64,000 nt of DNA from Actinokineospora diospyrosa (GTDB lineage Bacteria; Actinomycetota; Actinomycetes; Mycobacteriales; Pseudonocardiaceae): the NCBI RefSeq assembly GCF_024171925.1, contig NZ_JAMTCO010000002.1, positions 541,468-605,467 of the forward strand, written 5' to 3'. The notes beneath the pieces were generated by a model. That model made no database searches. It was not told the origin of the DNA and saw nothing but the letters and a program-made list of their open reading frames with translations. Both the position numbers and the translations under genes were made by a program. How positions within the stretch are numbered: position 1 is the stretch's first letter; every line of letters begins with the position of its first letter. This document shows, piece by piece, positions 8,970 to 18,574 of this stretch.

Positions 8970-9681
8970 ACCCGGCGCCCCGCATCGTGTGGATCATCGG
9001 CTCCCGGCCCGCGTCGATCTTCTTGCGCAGGTAGGAGATGTAGAGCTCGACGATGTTGGCCTGGCCGCCGAAGTCGTAGTTCCACACCCGGTCGAGGATC
9101 TGCGTCTTGCTCAGCACCCGGCGCGGGTTGCGCATCAGGAACCGCAGCAGCTCGAACTCGGTCGCGGTCAGCAGCACCGCCTCCCCGCCGCGGAACACCT
9201 CGCGGGTGTCCTCGTCCAGGGTCAGGTCGCCCACCACCAGCGCCGAGCCGCCGCCGCCCTCGGTCACCCCGGTGCGGCGCATCAGCGCGCGCAACCGCAG
9301 CACGACCTCCTCGACGCTGAACGGCTTGGTCACGTAGTCGTCGCCGCCCGCGGTGAGCCCGGCGATGCGGTCCTCCACCGAGTCCTTGGCGGTGAGGAAC
9401 AGCACCGGCAGCGAGTCGACCTCGGCGCGCATCCGGCGCAGCACCTCGAGGCCGTCGAAGTCGGGCAGCATCACGTCGAGCACCACCGCGTCCGGCTTGA
9501 ACTCCCGGGCCACCCGCACCGCGCTGGAGCCGTCGAGCGCGCTGCGCACGTCCCAGCCCTCGTAGCGCAGCGCGAGCGTCACCAGCTCGGCCAGCGTCGG
9601 CTCGTCGTCCACGACGAGCACCCGCACGGGCTGTCCGTCTGGCCTGCGCAGTTCCGGGCGGGACGAGGTGTTCACGGTCAT
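8947..9681 (-). CDS. OmpR/PhoB-family response regulator
   Basis: A 244-residue regulator with an N-terminal receiver (VLVVDDEPT acidic pocket, phospho-acceptor Asp69 in AVVLDVMLP, switch Lys in DDYVTKPFS). It also has a C-terminal winged helix with the OmpR features RRVLSKTQILDRVW and a wing ending in TMRGAGYVLKPAG. It is the cognate partner of the kinase encoded immediately downstream. The 192-bp region separating it from the divergent Gly/Met-rich membrane gene at 9874 is the obvious place for its binding site; no clear direct repeat stands out by eye. Confidence 0.93.
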   Translation of the reverse strand: MTVNTSSRPELRRPDGQPVRVLVVDDEPTLAELVTLALRYEGWDVRSALDGSSAVRVAREFKPDAVVLDVMLPDFDGLEVLRRMRAEVDSLPVLFLTAKDSVEDRIAGLTAGGDDYVTKPFSVEEVVLRLRALMRRTGVTEGGGGSALVVGDLTLDEDTREVFRGGEAVLLTATEFELLRFLMRNPRRVLSKTQILDRVWNYDFGGQANIVELYISYLRKKIDAGREPMIHTMRGAGYVLKPAG

Positions 9682-9873
9682 GCCCCCGATCGTGCGTGCT
9701 GGGGTTGGGCGGTCGCTGTGCCCAACCTGTGTACCAGCTGTGTCCGATTCCCTCTCGGTGGGCGGGGCGGGTCATAGGCCATGCCCACCTGCCGCACAGC
9801 GCGCGCACAGGGTCGATCGCGATCGTTGGTGCTACCGCCGGTCAGCAGGCCGCGGAGGGATCCAGGAGGAAGC

Positions 9874-10485
9874 ATGACGGAGCAGCCGACCCCGGAGCAG
9901 ACCTGGGGCGCCCCGGTCGCGGAGCGCGCACAACCGCGTTGGTCGTGGAAGAAGACCGCCGCCGCGGGTGTCGTCGCCGTCGGTATCGCCACCGCTGGCG
10001 GGTTCGCCGTGTACGCCGCCAGCGGGGCCACCGCGGACAACGCCACCGGTGGCGGTCGGGGCGCGGGCGGCATGGGCATGGGCGGCGGCGGTGGCCGCGG
10101 CGGCGCCGGTGGCGTGGCCGGTGCCCTGCACGGCGAGTTCACCGTGTCCGAGAGCGACGGCAAGTACGGCACCCGGCTGCTGCAGACCGGGGAGGTCACG
10201 GCCATCAACGACACCTCGGTCACCGCCAAGAGCGTCGACGGCTACACCAAGACTTACACGATCGACGCCAACACCGTCCGCCAGGCCATCGAGCAGGGCG
10301 ACACGGTCACCATCATCGCCACCGAGTCCGGCGACACGGCCACCGCGACCACGATCACCGAACGCGGCGCGGGCGGCCCCGGCATGGGCCAAGGCGGGAC
10401 CGACGGCCAACAGGGCGTCCCGCCCCGCCGTGAGGACGGCACCGACGGCACCCCGCCCGACGGCGGTGTCCCGCCCACCGAGTGA
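9874..10485 (+). CDS. Membrane-anchored Gly/Met-rich protein with a DUF5666-like domain
   Basis: The 203-residue product starts at an ATG with the strong site AGGAGG. A cytoplasmic N-terminus is followed by one membrane segment (about residues 28-48). Then comes a Gly/Met-rich linker with GGMGMGGGGG, and an extracytoplasmic domain of about 90 residues (GEVTAINDTSVTAKSVDG). That domain resembles the small beta-barrel DUF5666-type domains. The tail is Pro/Gly/Asp-rich. It is divergent from the two-component pair at 7449-9681 and probably under its control. The GGM-type linker recurs in both GT39 glycosyltransferases nearby, suggesting a common envelope process. The molecular function is unknown. 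Confidence 0.75.
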   Translation: MTEQPTPEQTWGAPVAERAQPRWSWKKTAAAGVVAVGIATAGGFAVYAASGATADNATGGGRGAGGMGMGGGGGRGGAGGVAGALHGEFTVSESDGKYGTRLLQTGEVTAINDTSVTAKSVDGYTKTYTIDANTVRQAIEQGDTVTIIATESGDTATATTITERGAGGPGMGQGGTDGQQGVPPRREDGTDGTPPDGGVPPTE

Positions 10486-10507
10486 CGGCCGCCGTGGTGG
10501 ACCCGCG

Positions 10508-10795
10508 CTACTTGTCCACCGGGTCCACCACTTTCGCCGCCGCGGTGATGATCGCCCACAGTGGACTGCGGGTGCGCTCGTAGTACACCCGCCGGTTCGC
10601 CGGCTCCCGGTGCTCGGTCAACATCCCCAGGTCCACCAACCGGGTCAGCTCGACCCCGCACGCGCTCTGCGCGATCACCGTCTTCGGCGGCTCCGACTGG
10701 AAGAACCGGGGCCCGGCGTGCGTGTGGATCCACAGCGCCAACCGCAACCTGCTCGGCCGCCCGAACAACAACCGCCCGACGTCACCAGCGTCCAT
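10508..10795 (-). CDS. Small winged-helix (ArsR/MarR-like) transcriptional regulator
   Basis: A 95-residue protein made of one winged-helix domain: RLRLALWIHTHAGPRFFQSEPPK (in two pieces) at the N-terminus, ELTRLVDLGMLTEH as recognition helix and wing entry, then a wing with RRVYYERT and a C-terminal helix. No metal-binding cysteine pair is evident beyond a single Cys in the core. The gene begins at an ATG. A 19-bp site with inverted-repeat character (10827-10845) lies 32 bp upstream, and a close relative of that site occurs at 63846-63864, so autoregulation plus control of a distant gene is plausible. Confidence 0.75.
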   Translation of the reverse strand: MDAGDVGRLLFGRPSRLRLALWIHTHAGPRFFQSEPPKTVIAQSACGVELTRLVDLGMLTEHREPANRRVYYERTRSPLWAIITAAAKVVDPVDK

Positions 10796-10826
10796 GCCCC
10801 GCGCGCTCCTAGGTCAGTCGTAGCCA

Positions 10827-10845
10827 GTATCCGCTATCAAGATAC
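10827..10845. promoter_or_regulatory. Candidate operator GTATC-CGC-TATCAAGATAC
   Basis: The site combines outer GTATC/GATAC arms with an inner TATC-AA-GATA palindrome. It lies 32 bp upstream of the winged-helix regulator gene at 10508-10795. A 15-of-19 match occurs at 63846-63864. Both are intergenic. Binding by the adjacent regulator is inferred. Confidence 0.6.
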
Positions 10846-11262
10846 CGGCCGTGAGCACCCGGTGTCGAGGTCGTCGCGGGCGGTGTTCGGGTGGGCCGTG
10901 CGGGGCCGCGGTGCTCGGCGCGGTTCTGTGCGGCAGTGCCCGCTTTCGCTGCGGGCTGGAAGTTGCCGCGGGGCAGGCGTTGCCGTTGGCGGTGTTCGCG
11001 GCGGCGATCCTCAAGGTGGTGCCATCGGGCCATCGCGTGAACCGTCGATGCGCACCACCTCGGCAGGCTGCGCACGAGTTGTCCACAGGCCTGGCAGTCG
11101 ATCCACCCGTTCTGTCGGTGCCCGCCGGTAAGCTGTGTTTTGAGGGCTGCTCAGATCGGGATCGACGCAGAAATTGTCCCGTGAATGGCAGGTATCGCCA
11201 TTGAACCAGCCCCGAATTGGGGCAACGAACGCCACGTGGATCGAACCAGTCCCGAAATAGCG
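10846..11262. other. Intergenic region without a supported gene; one paired TTGTCCACA motif
   Basis: No reading frame here has both a plausible start and family-like composition. A frame reading rightward from 10851 contains a hydrophobic stretch (ALPLAVFAAAILKVV) that could be the relic of a membrane protein, but I cannot support it. The one structured signal is TTGTCCACA at 11079-11087, with CGATCCACCC 11 nt later and GGTAAGCTGTG at 11127, part of the recurring paired motif described separately. Confidence 0.6.
11079..11108 (+). repeat. Paired TTGTCCACA-N11-NRTCCAC motif, copy 1
   Basis: TTGTCCACA is followed after exactly 11 nt by CGATCCACCC, and GGTAAGCTGTG lies 19 nt beyond. It is the weakest of six copies with the same spacing. 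Confidence 0.6.
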
Positions 11263-11862
11263 TCAGCGAACGCCGCGTGGTCGGAATTGAATGCTGATCC
11301 GCGGTCCCGTCGGTCGGGTGGTTTTCGGGATGGCGTGGTCCCAGGTCCGCTGGCACGAACCACCCATCACCAGCAAATCGCCGTGCGCCAGTGGGAATCG
11401 CCGGGACGGGCCGCCGGAGCGCGGGCGCAGCAGCAGCGGGCGGGTGGCGCCGAGCGAGACTACCGCGACGTGAGTGTCCTCATGGGACCCCCGGCCGACG
11501 CGGTCGCCGTGCCACGCGACGCTGTCGCGGCCGTCGCGGTAGAGGCACAGGCCCGCGGTTGTGAACCGGGTTTCATAGTGGACGGACAGCGCTCCCCTTG
11601 CCTCGTCCAGCAACGGGTCCGGCAGCGCCATCCCCTCCCGGTAGAAGGCGAGCAGGCGCGGCACGTCGACGACCGAGTCGTACATCTCGCGGCGCTCCGC
11701 CACCCACGGCACCCCGTCGGCCAACGCGGTGAACAGCCCGTCCGCGCCGTGCAACCACCCCGGCAGCACGTCGACCCAAGCACCATCGCCGAGTTGTGTG
11801 CGGTGCGCCAGGGTCAATGGGCCCACGCCGGGAGTGGGCTCCAGCAGCGAGGTCTGGAACAT
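11263..11862 (-). CDS. AlkB-like Fe(II)/2-oxoglutarate-dependent dioxygenase
   Basis: A 199-residue protein with the AlkB core. HGDRVGRG gives the metal ligands His118 and Asp120, and THVAVVSLGATRPLLLRPR follows. HGDLLVMGGSCQRTWDHAIPK supplies the distal ligand His176, and the 2-oxoglutarate arginines lie in PTGPRISIQFR. AlkB-type enzymes oxidatively remove alkyl groups from nucleobases, with release of formaldehyde and CO2. The start at ATG 11862 fits the family N-terminus. The sequence TCGAACACGTGTTCAT, close to the actinobacterial LexA box, is centred 22 bp upstream, so DNA-damage induction is likely. Assignment to an AlkB-like family is firm; activity on DNA, RNA or protein is not decided. 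Confidence 0.88.
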   Translation of the reverse strand: MFQTSLLEPTPGVGPLTLAHRTQLGDGAWVDVLPGWLHGADGLFTALADGVPWVAERREMYDSVVDVPRLLAFYREGMALPDPLLDEARGALSVHYETRFTTAGLCLYRDGRDSVAWHGDRVGRGSHEDTHVAVVSLGATRPLLLRPRSGGPSRRFPLAHGDLLVMGGSCQRTWDHAIPKTTRPTGPRISIQFRPRGVR

Positions 11863-11876
11863 GCCCACCACCCTAA

Positions 11877-11892
11877 TCGAACACGTGTTCAT
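11877..11892. promoter_or_regulatory. LexA/SOS-box-like palindrome upstream of the AlkB-like gene
   Basis: TCGAACACGTGTTCAT contains the perfect 12-bp palindrome GAACACGTGTTC and matches the actinobacterial SOS consensus TCGAAC-N4-GTTCGA at 10 of 12 defined positions. It lies 15 bp before the start codon of the AlkB-like gene. Confidence 0.75.
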
Positions 11893-12033
11893 TTCCCGCC
11901 GGATTTGTGCTGGTCTGGCAGACTGGCACGCGGCGACGTCGTGCGTTTCGCCGCGCGCGCGGGTTTCGCACCGCCGCGATCGGGGTATACCTCGTCGCCC
12001 ATCCGCGTTCGCCCACCAGATCGAGGTACCTCC

Positions 12034-12423
12034 ATGGCCACACCCGTCACCGCACCGCACTCACCCGCCGCGCGCGTCGCCACCGGCCGCGGCCCGCTGC
12101 GCGAGCGCGCCGCCCGCCCGGTCGCCGCACCGGTGGCCCCGACCAGACTCGGCACCCACCTGCGCGCCGCCATCGAGCGGGTGCTGACCGACCCCACCGG
12201 CCCGGCCGCGAGCGCCGAGCTGATGGCCGGGCTCGCCTGGACCGCCGCGGCGGGGGAGACCTGCCTCATCACCCGTCCGGTGGAAGATGTCCGGACCGCC
12301 ATCGCCGCCGCCGACCCGGCCGCCGCCCGGGTCGCGCTCGAGCACGCCCTCGCCGGTCTGCAGGACGCGCCGGTGCTCCCGGTGCCGCGCCCGGCACCCG
12401 GTTTCGAGCGCCGTTCGATCTAA
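12034..12423 (+). CDS. Small actinobacterial protein of unknown function, paralogue A
   Basis: A 129-residue protein with an Ala/Arg/Pro-rich N-terminal 40 residues and a predicted helical C-terminal 85 residues. The latter contains AAIERVLTDPT, LAWTAAAGETCLI and ARVALEHALAGL. The ATG is preceded by GAGG. I do not recognise a named family. The protein at 12536 repeats the same pattern (ALARTAATGDTCLV, ARAALVRARGLL), so the two are tandem paralogues, about 110 bp apart. No catalytic motif is visible. Confidence 0.65.
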   Translation: MATPVTAPHSPAARVATGRGPLRERAARPVAAPVAPTRLGTHLRAAIERVLTDPTGPAASAELMAGLAWTAAAGETCLITRPVEDVRTAIAAADPAAARVALEHALAGLQDAPVLPVPRPAPGFERRSI

Positions 12424-12535
12424 CGTCCTTAACCCGGACGAGTGGACCCTGCCGCTCCGAGTTCAGCCCGTGGCGCTCCAGCGGGCAATCTCAGCTGACT
12501 GGCTCAACGAAGCGCCGGACCCCTGGGAGAACTCG

Positions 12536-12841
12536 ATGACACGGCAACTGGACGCGCTGCCCTTCCCCGGTACCCCATCCCCCGGTCTCGACCTGCGCCG
12601 CGCGGTCGACACCGCCCTCGCCGCGATGATCACCCCGCCGACGGCCGCCGCGGCCAGGGCGCTCGCCGACGACCTGCTCGGCGCGCTCGCGCGGACCGCA
12701 GCCACCGGCGACACCTGCCTGGTGCTCGCCGCGGCCGAGGCCGTCGGCCTGGCGCGGGGGCACCTGATGGCAGGCCGCGAGATCGAGGCCCGCGCCGCCC
12801 TGGTGCGCGCCCGTGGCCTGCTCGACCGCCGCGCCCCGTGA
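12536..12841 (+). CDS. Small actinobacterial protein of unknown function, paralogue B
   Basis: A 101-residue, Ala-rich, probably all-helical protein starting at an ATG after GGGAGA. Its core (ARALADDLLGALARTAATGD, then TCLVLAAAEAV) aligns with that of the upstream protein at 12034, while the N-termini differ. The arrangement suggests local duplication with divergence. Function unknown. It reads in the same direction as the next gene at 12887, 45 bp on. Confidence 0.65.
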   Translation: MTRQLDALPFPGTPSPGLDLRRAVDTALAAMITPPTAAAARALADDLLGALARTAATGDTCLVLAAAEAVGLARGHLMAGREIEARAALVRARGLLDRRAP

Positions 12842-12886
12842 CCGGCGCGCGCATACCCGCGCGGCGGAACGGGTACTGACCACACC

Positions 12887-13360
12887 GTGCACCAGCAAAA
12901 ACCTCCCCCCGACGACCGCCCCGATCCCGCCCGCCGCTGCTCCGATCTCGATCCCGCCCGCCGCCCCGATGGTGTCGATGACGCCACCGTCGAAGCGGTC
13001 GGCAAGCTCACCGAGGCGCTGGAGACCGTCGAGCGGGCCCGCGGTCACCTGTACTCGTTCCACCAGCTCACCGGCTCCGCCGACCTGGAACTCGGCACCG
13101 CGGCCGACCTGCTCGAGAAGGCGGGCCACGCCGAGATCGCCGAGCGGTTGCGCACCGACCTGGTCGGCCGCAACGTCCTCCCGGGCCGCTGGACCTTCCA
13201 GATCGTCGAGGAGTACGACGACGACTACGTCGCCCACTTCCGCGCCGCCGAGAAGTCCGTGCGCGACGAGCTGCTGCGGGGCAGGCGGCACGTGTACGAG
13301 TCGGAGCTGAAGGAGGCCAGGCGCACCCGGGGCGCCGAGGGCCACGAGGCCCGCCCGTGA
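12887..13360 (+). CDS. Conserved hypothetical protein, helical and acidic/basic
   Basis: A 157-residue soluble protein starting at a GTG. After a Pro/Asp-rich 30-residue N-terminus it has a helix-rich core with LTEALETVERARGHLYSFHQ, a segment GTAADLLEKAGHAEIAERL, then LPGRWTFQIVEEYDDDYV and a basic C-terminal helix. The composition is that of a widespread actinobacterial hypothetical family; I cannot name it or assign a function. No membrane segment or signal peptide. Confidence 0.65.
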   Translation: MHQQKPPPDDRPDPARRCSDLDPARRPDGVDDATVEAVGKLTEALETVERARGHLYSFHQLTGSADLELGTAADLLEKAGHAEIAERLRTDLVGRNVLPGRWTFQIVEEYDDDYVAHFRAAEKSVRDELLRGRRHVYESELKEARRTRGAEGHEARP

Positions 13361-13424
13361 GCCCGGCCATTCGGGCGGCGGGGGGTGCTGGCATGACCGG
13401 ACGGAGTACGGGATCCTGGTGACC

Positions 13425-13586
13425 ATGCGGACTCACGCGCGGCAACACACGACGATGCACGGTCACCCCCACCCGCAGGTGCGCACGGGTGAGTGCCCCG
13501 AGTGCCTCGGCTCCGGCCTGGCCCCCAACCGCAAGGACTTCTGCCCGCGCTGCGGGGGAATAGGCCAGGTCCCACGTGCCGCCTGA
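13425..13586 (+). CDS. Small zinc-ribbon protein with two CxxCxGxG-like motifs
   Basis: A 53-residue open frame starting at ATG (an in-frame GTG lies 6 nt upstream). It encodes a His-rich N-terminus followed by CPECLGSG and CPRCGGIG, two CxxCxGxG repeats 16 residues apart as in DnaJ-type zinc fingers. The pairing of four cysteines argues strongly for a real zinc-binding peptide. Its last 11 nt overlap the GTG start of the next gene at 13576, suggesting translational coupling. Role unknown. Confidence 0.6.
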   Translation: MRTHARQHTTMHGHPHPQVRTGECPECLGSGLAPNRKDFCPRCGGIGQVPRAA

Positions 13587-13878
13587 CCCCCCGGACGACG
13601 AGCGGACCTGCCCGCACCACTGCGAACCGGACGGCATGATCCGCTGGCAGCAGCCCCGCCCCGACGGCCAGGGCGGGACCGAGCTGGCGGTCATGGAGCT
13701 GCCCTGCCCCGCGGGCCACGCGGAGTCCTGGCGCTACCCCGCCGCCGAACGCGACCGGGTCGTCAACGCCGGGGAGAGCATCCGCCTCCCGGGCGTCACC
13801 GACGCCGTGAACCAGCTCCCCGCGGGCCTGGCCGAACTCATCACCGACATCTACCGCCGCGCGGGCAATAACGACTAG
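13576..13878 (+). CDS. Hypothetical protein following the zinc-ribbon peptide
   Basis: A 100-residue protein with a GTG start that overlaps the zinc-ribbon gene. It has paired Cys/His near the N-terminus (CPHHC), another cysteine in ELPCPAGHAE, and a helical end PAGLAELITDIYRRAG. The Cys/His pattern could bind metal. I recognise no family. Overlap with the upstream gene suggests the two are made together. Confidence 0.5.
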   Translation: MPPDPPDDERTCPHHCEPDGMIRWQQPRPDGQGGTELAVMELPCPAGHAESWRYPAAERDRVVNAGESIRLPGVTDAVNQLPAGLAELITDIYRRAGNND

Positions 13879-14560
13879 CCCTCTTTTCGGTATCGGTTTC
13901 GGATACCGCTGGGCGTCGTTCCGATTCGTGGGGAACCGCATTCCCGATTCTGATCGCGACCACTCGCAATGTCTTTGGTTGCCGCTTTTAACGTGCCGCC
14001 GTCTGGCATGCGCCGGACTCCTTCGCCACTGCCCGGCACGCATTCAGCCTGTTGTGCTCACGCTTAATCCGCCGCACCTTGGGCGCGCCACTCACTACAC
14101 CGTCGCGCTGATGCCTGGGCCTCGCTCACACCCGACCTGTTAGCCATCGCCGGGGCGGGTTCACACACCTTGCCCCCGCCCGGATCGCGCGCTCCCCGGG
14201 TCCCCCGATCTCGCCCCAGGTTCGCCGCATCTGCGCCCGACTCCCAACTACGTTCGGGATCCTGCGGTTTGACGCCGCTCAGCCCGCTCACGCCATCGAC
14301 GACTGCGGCGTCTCCCTGCACGAGCTGCTCCCAGTAGCCCTCGTCCCCGCCTGCCCCCCACATCCCCAGCCCGCACCCGCTTCCTCCTCTTCGCCCCTTG
14401 TTCGCCCTTCGCGAACCCGCCCCGTTCCCGCCGTCCCCACCCCACCTCCACCCGCCGCCGTTCATGATCAACTCGACGCCGGGGGCCCGCCCACCCGGGG
14501 TTCGGGGTCCCACGTTCGAGGATATCGGGTTGGGGGGCTTGTCAAGGGGGAGTTGGGTTG
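13879..14560. other. Non-coding stretch between the small-gene cluster and acdS
   Basis: The first ~250 bp are clearly less GC-rich than the surroundings, then pyrimidine runs dominate on the + strand from about 14150 to 14460. Open frames on both strands have low-complexity or incoherent composition and I accept none of them. No tRNA-like fold or hairpin terminator stands out. Confidence 0.5.
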
Positions 14561-14590
14561 GCTGTGGATGGTGGGGGAGGTTGTGGACAA
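14561..14590 (-). repeat. Paired TTGTCCACA-N11-NRTCCAC motif, copy 2
   Basis: Read on the minus strand, TTGTCCACA (14590-14582) is followed after 11 nt by CATCCACAGC (14570-14561). It lies about 100 bp upstream of acdS in the opposite orientation. Confidence 0.65.
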
Positions 14591-14686
14591 GTCGGGTGCG
14601 CGGAGCGGCAAGGAGGTCGTGGAGGAGTCGGCGAAGGGGGCGTCTTGGCCGGGAAATAAGGCCGGGGCGGGGGTACGGTCGCGGGT

Positions 14687-15682
14687 ATGGCGCTGGCAGA
14701 TCACGATCGCATCCCGCTCACCTTCGGTCCGTCCCCGCTGCACCCGTTGACGCGGCTGACCGACCACCTCGGTGGGGCGCGGATCTGGGCCAAGCGGGAG
14801 GACTGCAACAGCGGCCTCGCCTTCGGGGGCAACAAGGTCCGCAAGCTCGAGTACCTCGCGGCCGACGCGGTGGCCAGCGGGTGCGACACGCTGGTCTCGA
14901 TCGGCGGGGTGCAGTCCAACCACACCCGCGCGGTCGCCGCCGTCGCCGCCTACCTCGGGCTCAACTGCCAGCTGGTGCAGGAGTCCTGGGTGGACTGGCC
15001 GGACTCGGTCTACGACAAGGTCGGCAACGTCCAGCTCAGCCGGTTGCTCGGGGCCACGTCGCGGTTCGTCGGGGCCGGGTTCGGGATCGGGATCAAGGAG
15101 AGCTACCAGCAGGTGCTCACCGAGGTCGACCTGCGCGGCGGCAAGCCGTACGCGATCCCGGCCGGGGCCTCCGACCACCCGCTCGGCGGGCTCGGGTTCG
15201 CGCGCTGGGCGGTGGAACTGCTCGAGCAGGAGCGCGCGGCGGGCGTCCGGTTCGACACGATCGTCGTCGCGTCCGGGACGGGCAGCACCCAGGCGGGCAT
15301 GCTCGCCGGGTTCGCCGCGCTGGGGGAGCGGCGGCGGGTGATCGGCGTCGACATCACCGCCAAGCCCGCCGAGACCCGGGCGGCCGTCGAGCGCATCGCG
15401 CGGCGCACGGCGGTGTTGCTGGACACCGAGTTCACCGACGAGGTCATCCTCGACGAGCGCTACCACGGCGGCACCTACGGCATCCCGGACGAGGAGACCC
15501 TCTCGGCGATGCGGCTCGCCGCCCGCACCGAGGCGATGATCACCGACCCGGTGTACGAGGGCAAGTCGATGGCCGCCCTGATCGACCTCGTCGCCACCGG
15601 TGAGATCGCCCGCGCCGACACCGTGCTGTTCGCCCACCTCGGCGGCCAACCCGCGATCAACGGCTACAGCGCGGTGATCTAG
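14687..15682 (+). CDS. acdS: 1-aminocyclopropane-1-carboxylate (ACC) deaminase
   Basis: A 331-residue PLP enzyme, close to the usual ~338. It is nearly collinear with characterised ACC deaminases: [20 protein letters not shown] with the PLP lysine at Lys50, [32 protein letters not shown] and [19 protein letters not shown] and LFAHLGG follow. The residues that separate ACC deaminase from D-cysteine desulfhydrase are present: Tyr264, Tyr290-Glu291 and Leu318. One substitution is notable: SNHT where typical enzymes have SNQT. The enzyme cleaves ACC to 2-oxobutyrate and ammonia in the cytoplasm, lowering plant ethylene in root-associated bacteria. TACGGT ends 7 nt before the ATG, so the transcript is probably leaderless. 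It is a single gene. Confidence 0.92.
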   Translation: MALADHDRIPLTFGPSPLHPLTRLTDHLGGARIWAKREDCNSGLAFGGNKVRKLEYLAADAVASGCDTLVSIGGVQSNHTRAVAAVAAYLGLNCQLVQESWVDWPDSVYDKVGNVQLSRLLGATSRFVGAGFGIGIKESYQQVLTEVDLRGGKPYAIPAGASDHPLGGLGFARWAVELLEQERAAGVRFDTIVVASGTGSTQAGMLAGFAALGERRRVIGVDITAKPAETRAAVERIARRTAVLLDTEFTDEVILDERYHGGTYGIPDEETLSAMRLAARTEAMITDPVYEGKSMAALIDLVATGEIARADTVLFAHLGGQPAINGYSAVI

Positions 15683-15786
15683 GCAGTCGCGAGTTTCACG
15701 TTTAGAACGCGCCTGGCGGTCACTGGACCGATCCACGGCTACGATCTGGCGACTGATCTGACGCCCAGTGCCTGGAGCCGGTGTGT

Positions 15787-16954
15787 ATGGATGCTGTGGT
15801 GGCGTCGCGGGATGTGGTCCGCGTCCTGCTCGTGGAGGACGACGCGGGTGACGCGCTGCTGGTCGAGGAGTTGCTCGCCGACGTCAACGCCCCCATCCGG
15901 CTGACCAGGGCGCACTCCCTGGCCGAGGCCCAGCCGCTGCTGGCTGGCCAGGACTGCGTCCTGCTCGACCTCGGCCTGCCCGACGCCTCCGGGCTGCAGG
16001 CCCTGCGCAAGCTCGAGGAAGCGGGCGGCGGCGTGGCCGTCGTCGTGCTCACCGGCCTGGCCGACGAGCAGCAGGGGGTCGCGGCGGTGGCCGCGGGCGC
16101 CCAGGACTACCTGGTGAAGGGGCAGGTCGACGGCGACCTGCTGAGCCGGGTCATCCGCTACGCGGTGGAACGCGTGCGCAGCGAGGAGATCCAGCGCCAA
16201 CTGCGCGAGGAACGCCTCTACGCCAAGGAGAAGGCCCGCCTCGAGCGCGGCCTGCTGCCCACCCCGGTGCTCTCGGACCCGCGGCTCGACCGCGACTTCA
16301 CCTACCAGCCCGGCCGCCAGCGGATGCTGCTCGGCGGCGACTTCTACGACCTGGTCCAGACCGACGACGGCACCGTGCACGCGGTGATCGGCGACGTCTG
16401 CGGCCACGGCCCGGACGAGGCCGCGCTCGGGGTGTACCTGCGGGTCGCCTGGCGCGCGCTGGTCCTGGCGGGCAGACCGGTGGACGAGGTCCTCGGCACC
16501 ATGCAGCGGGTCCTGGTGCACGAGCGCCACCTCGACGGCCTGTTCGCGACCGTGTGCATGCTCTCGGTCGACCCGGACCGGCGCGGCGCGCGGCTGCGGC
16601 TGGCCGGTCACCCGCCGCCGGTGCTGGTCGCCGACGGCGCGGTGAGCCTGTTGCGGGCGCCGGTCGGCGTTCCGCTCGGTGTGCTGGAGAAGGCGGCGTG
16701 GCCGTCGGCGGCCGTCGAGTTGGGCGAGCGGTGGTCGGTCCTGATGTACACCGACGGCCTGGTGGAGGGGCGCACCGGCGACACGGCCGAGCGGCTCGGC
16801 GTCAGCAGGCTGGCCGACCTCGTCGGCGCGCTCGCCAGCCGCGGCCCCGGGTGGCGGGTGGGCGTGCTCGACGACCTGATCCACGAGGTGTGCGTGCTCA
16901 ACGAGGGCGACCTGGTCGACGACGTGGCCGCGATGCTGCTGACCCGGGTCGCCG

Positions 16955-16971
<17 letters not shown>
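15787..16971 (+). CDS. Receiver domain - SpoIIE/PP2C-type serine phosphatase
   Basis: A 394-residue fusion. The receiver (about 1-125) has VLLVEDDAGD, the phospho-acceptor Asp61 in CVLLDLGLPDASG, and YLVKGQVDG with the switch lysine. A short coiled linker leads to a SpoIIE-type PP2C domain (about 165-394). This has the metal-binding GGDFYDL, VIGDVCGHGPDEA, GHPPPVLV and LMYTDGLVEGR motifs. Such proteins dephosphorylate anti-anti-sigma factors of the STAS type in response to phosphorylation of the receiver. The ATG at 15787 is preferred over the GTG at 15781 because GGAG lies 9 nt upstream. Its stop overlaps the kinase gene by 17 nt, making it the first gene of a three-gene signalling operon. 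Confidence 0.9.

Positions 16972-18570
<1,599 letters not shown>

Positions 18571-18574
<4 letters not shown>

Noticed and set aside
10851..11204. 117-codon frame divergent from the winged-helix regulator
   Set aside because: One hydrophobic stretch but otherwise Arg/Cys-rich and unstructured; at best a decayed gene.
13928..14513. Short frames on both strands in the acdS upstream region (71 codons +, up to 149 codons -)
   Set aside because: No ribosome-binding site worth the name, incoherent or Gly-rich composition, no similarity I recognise.
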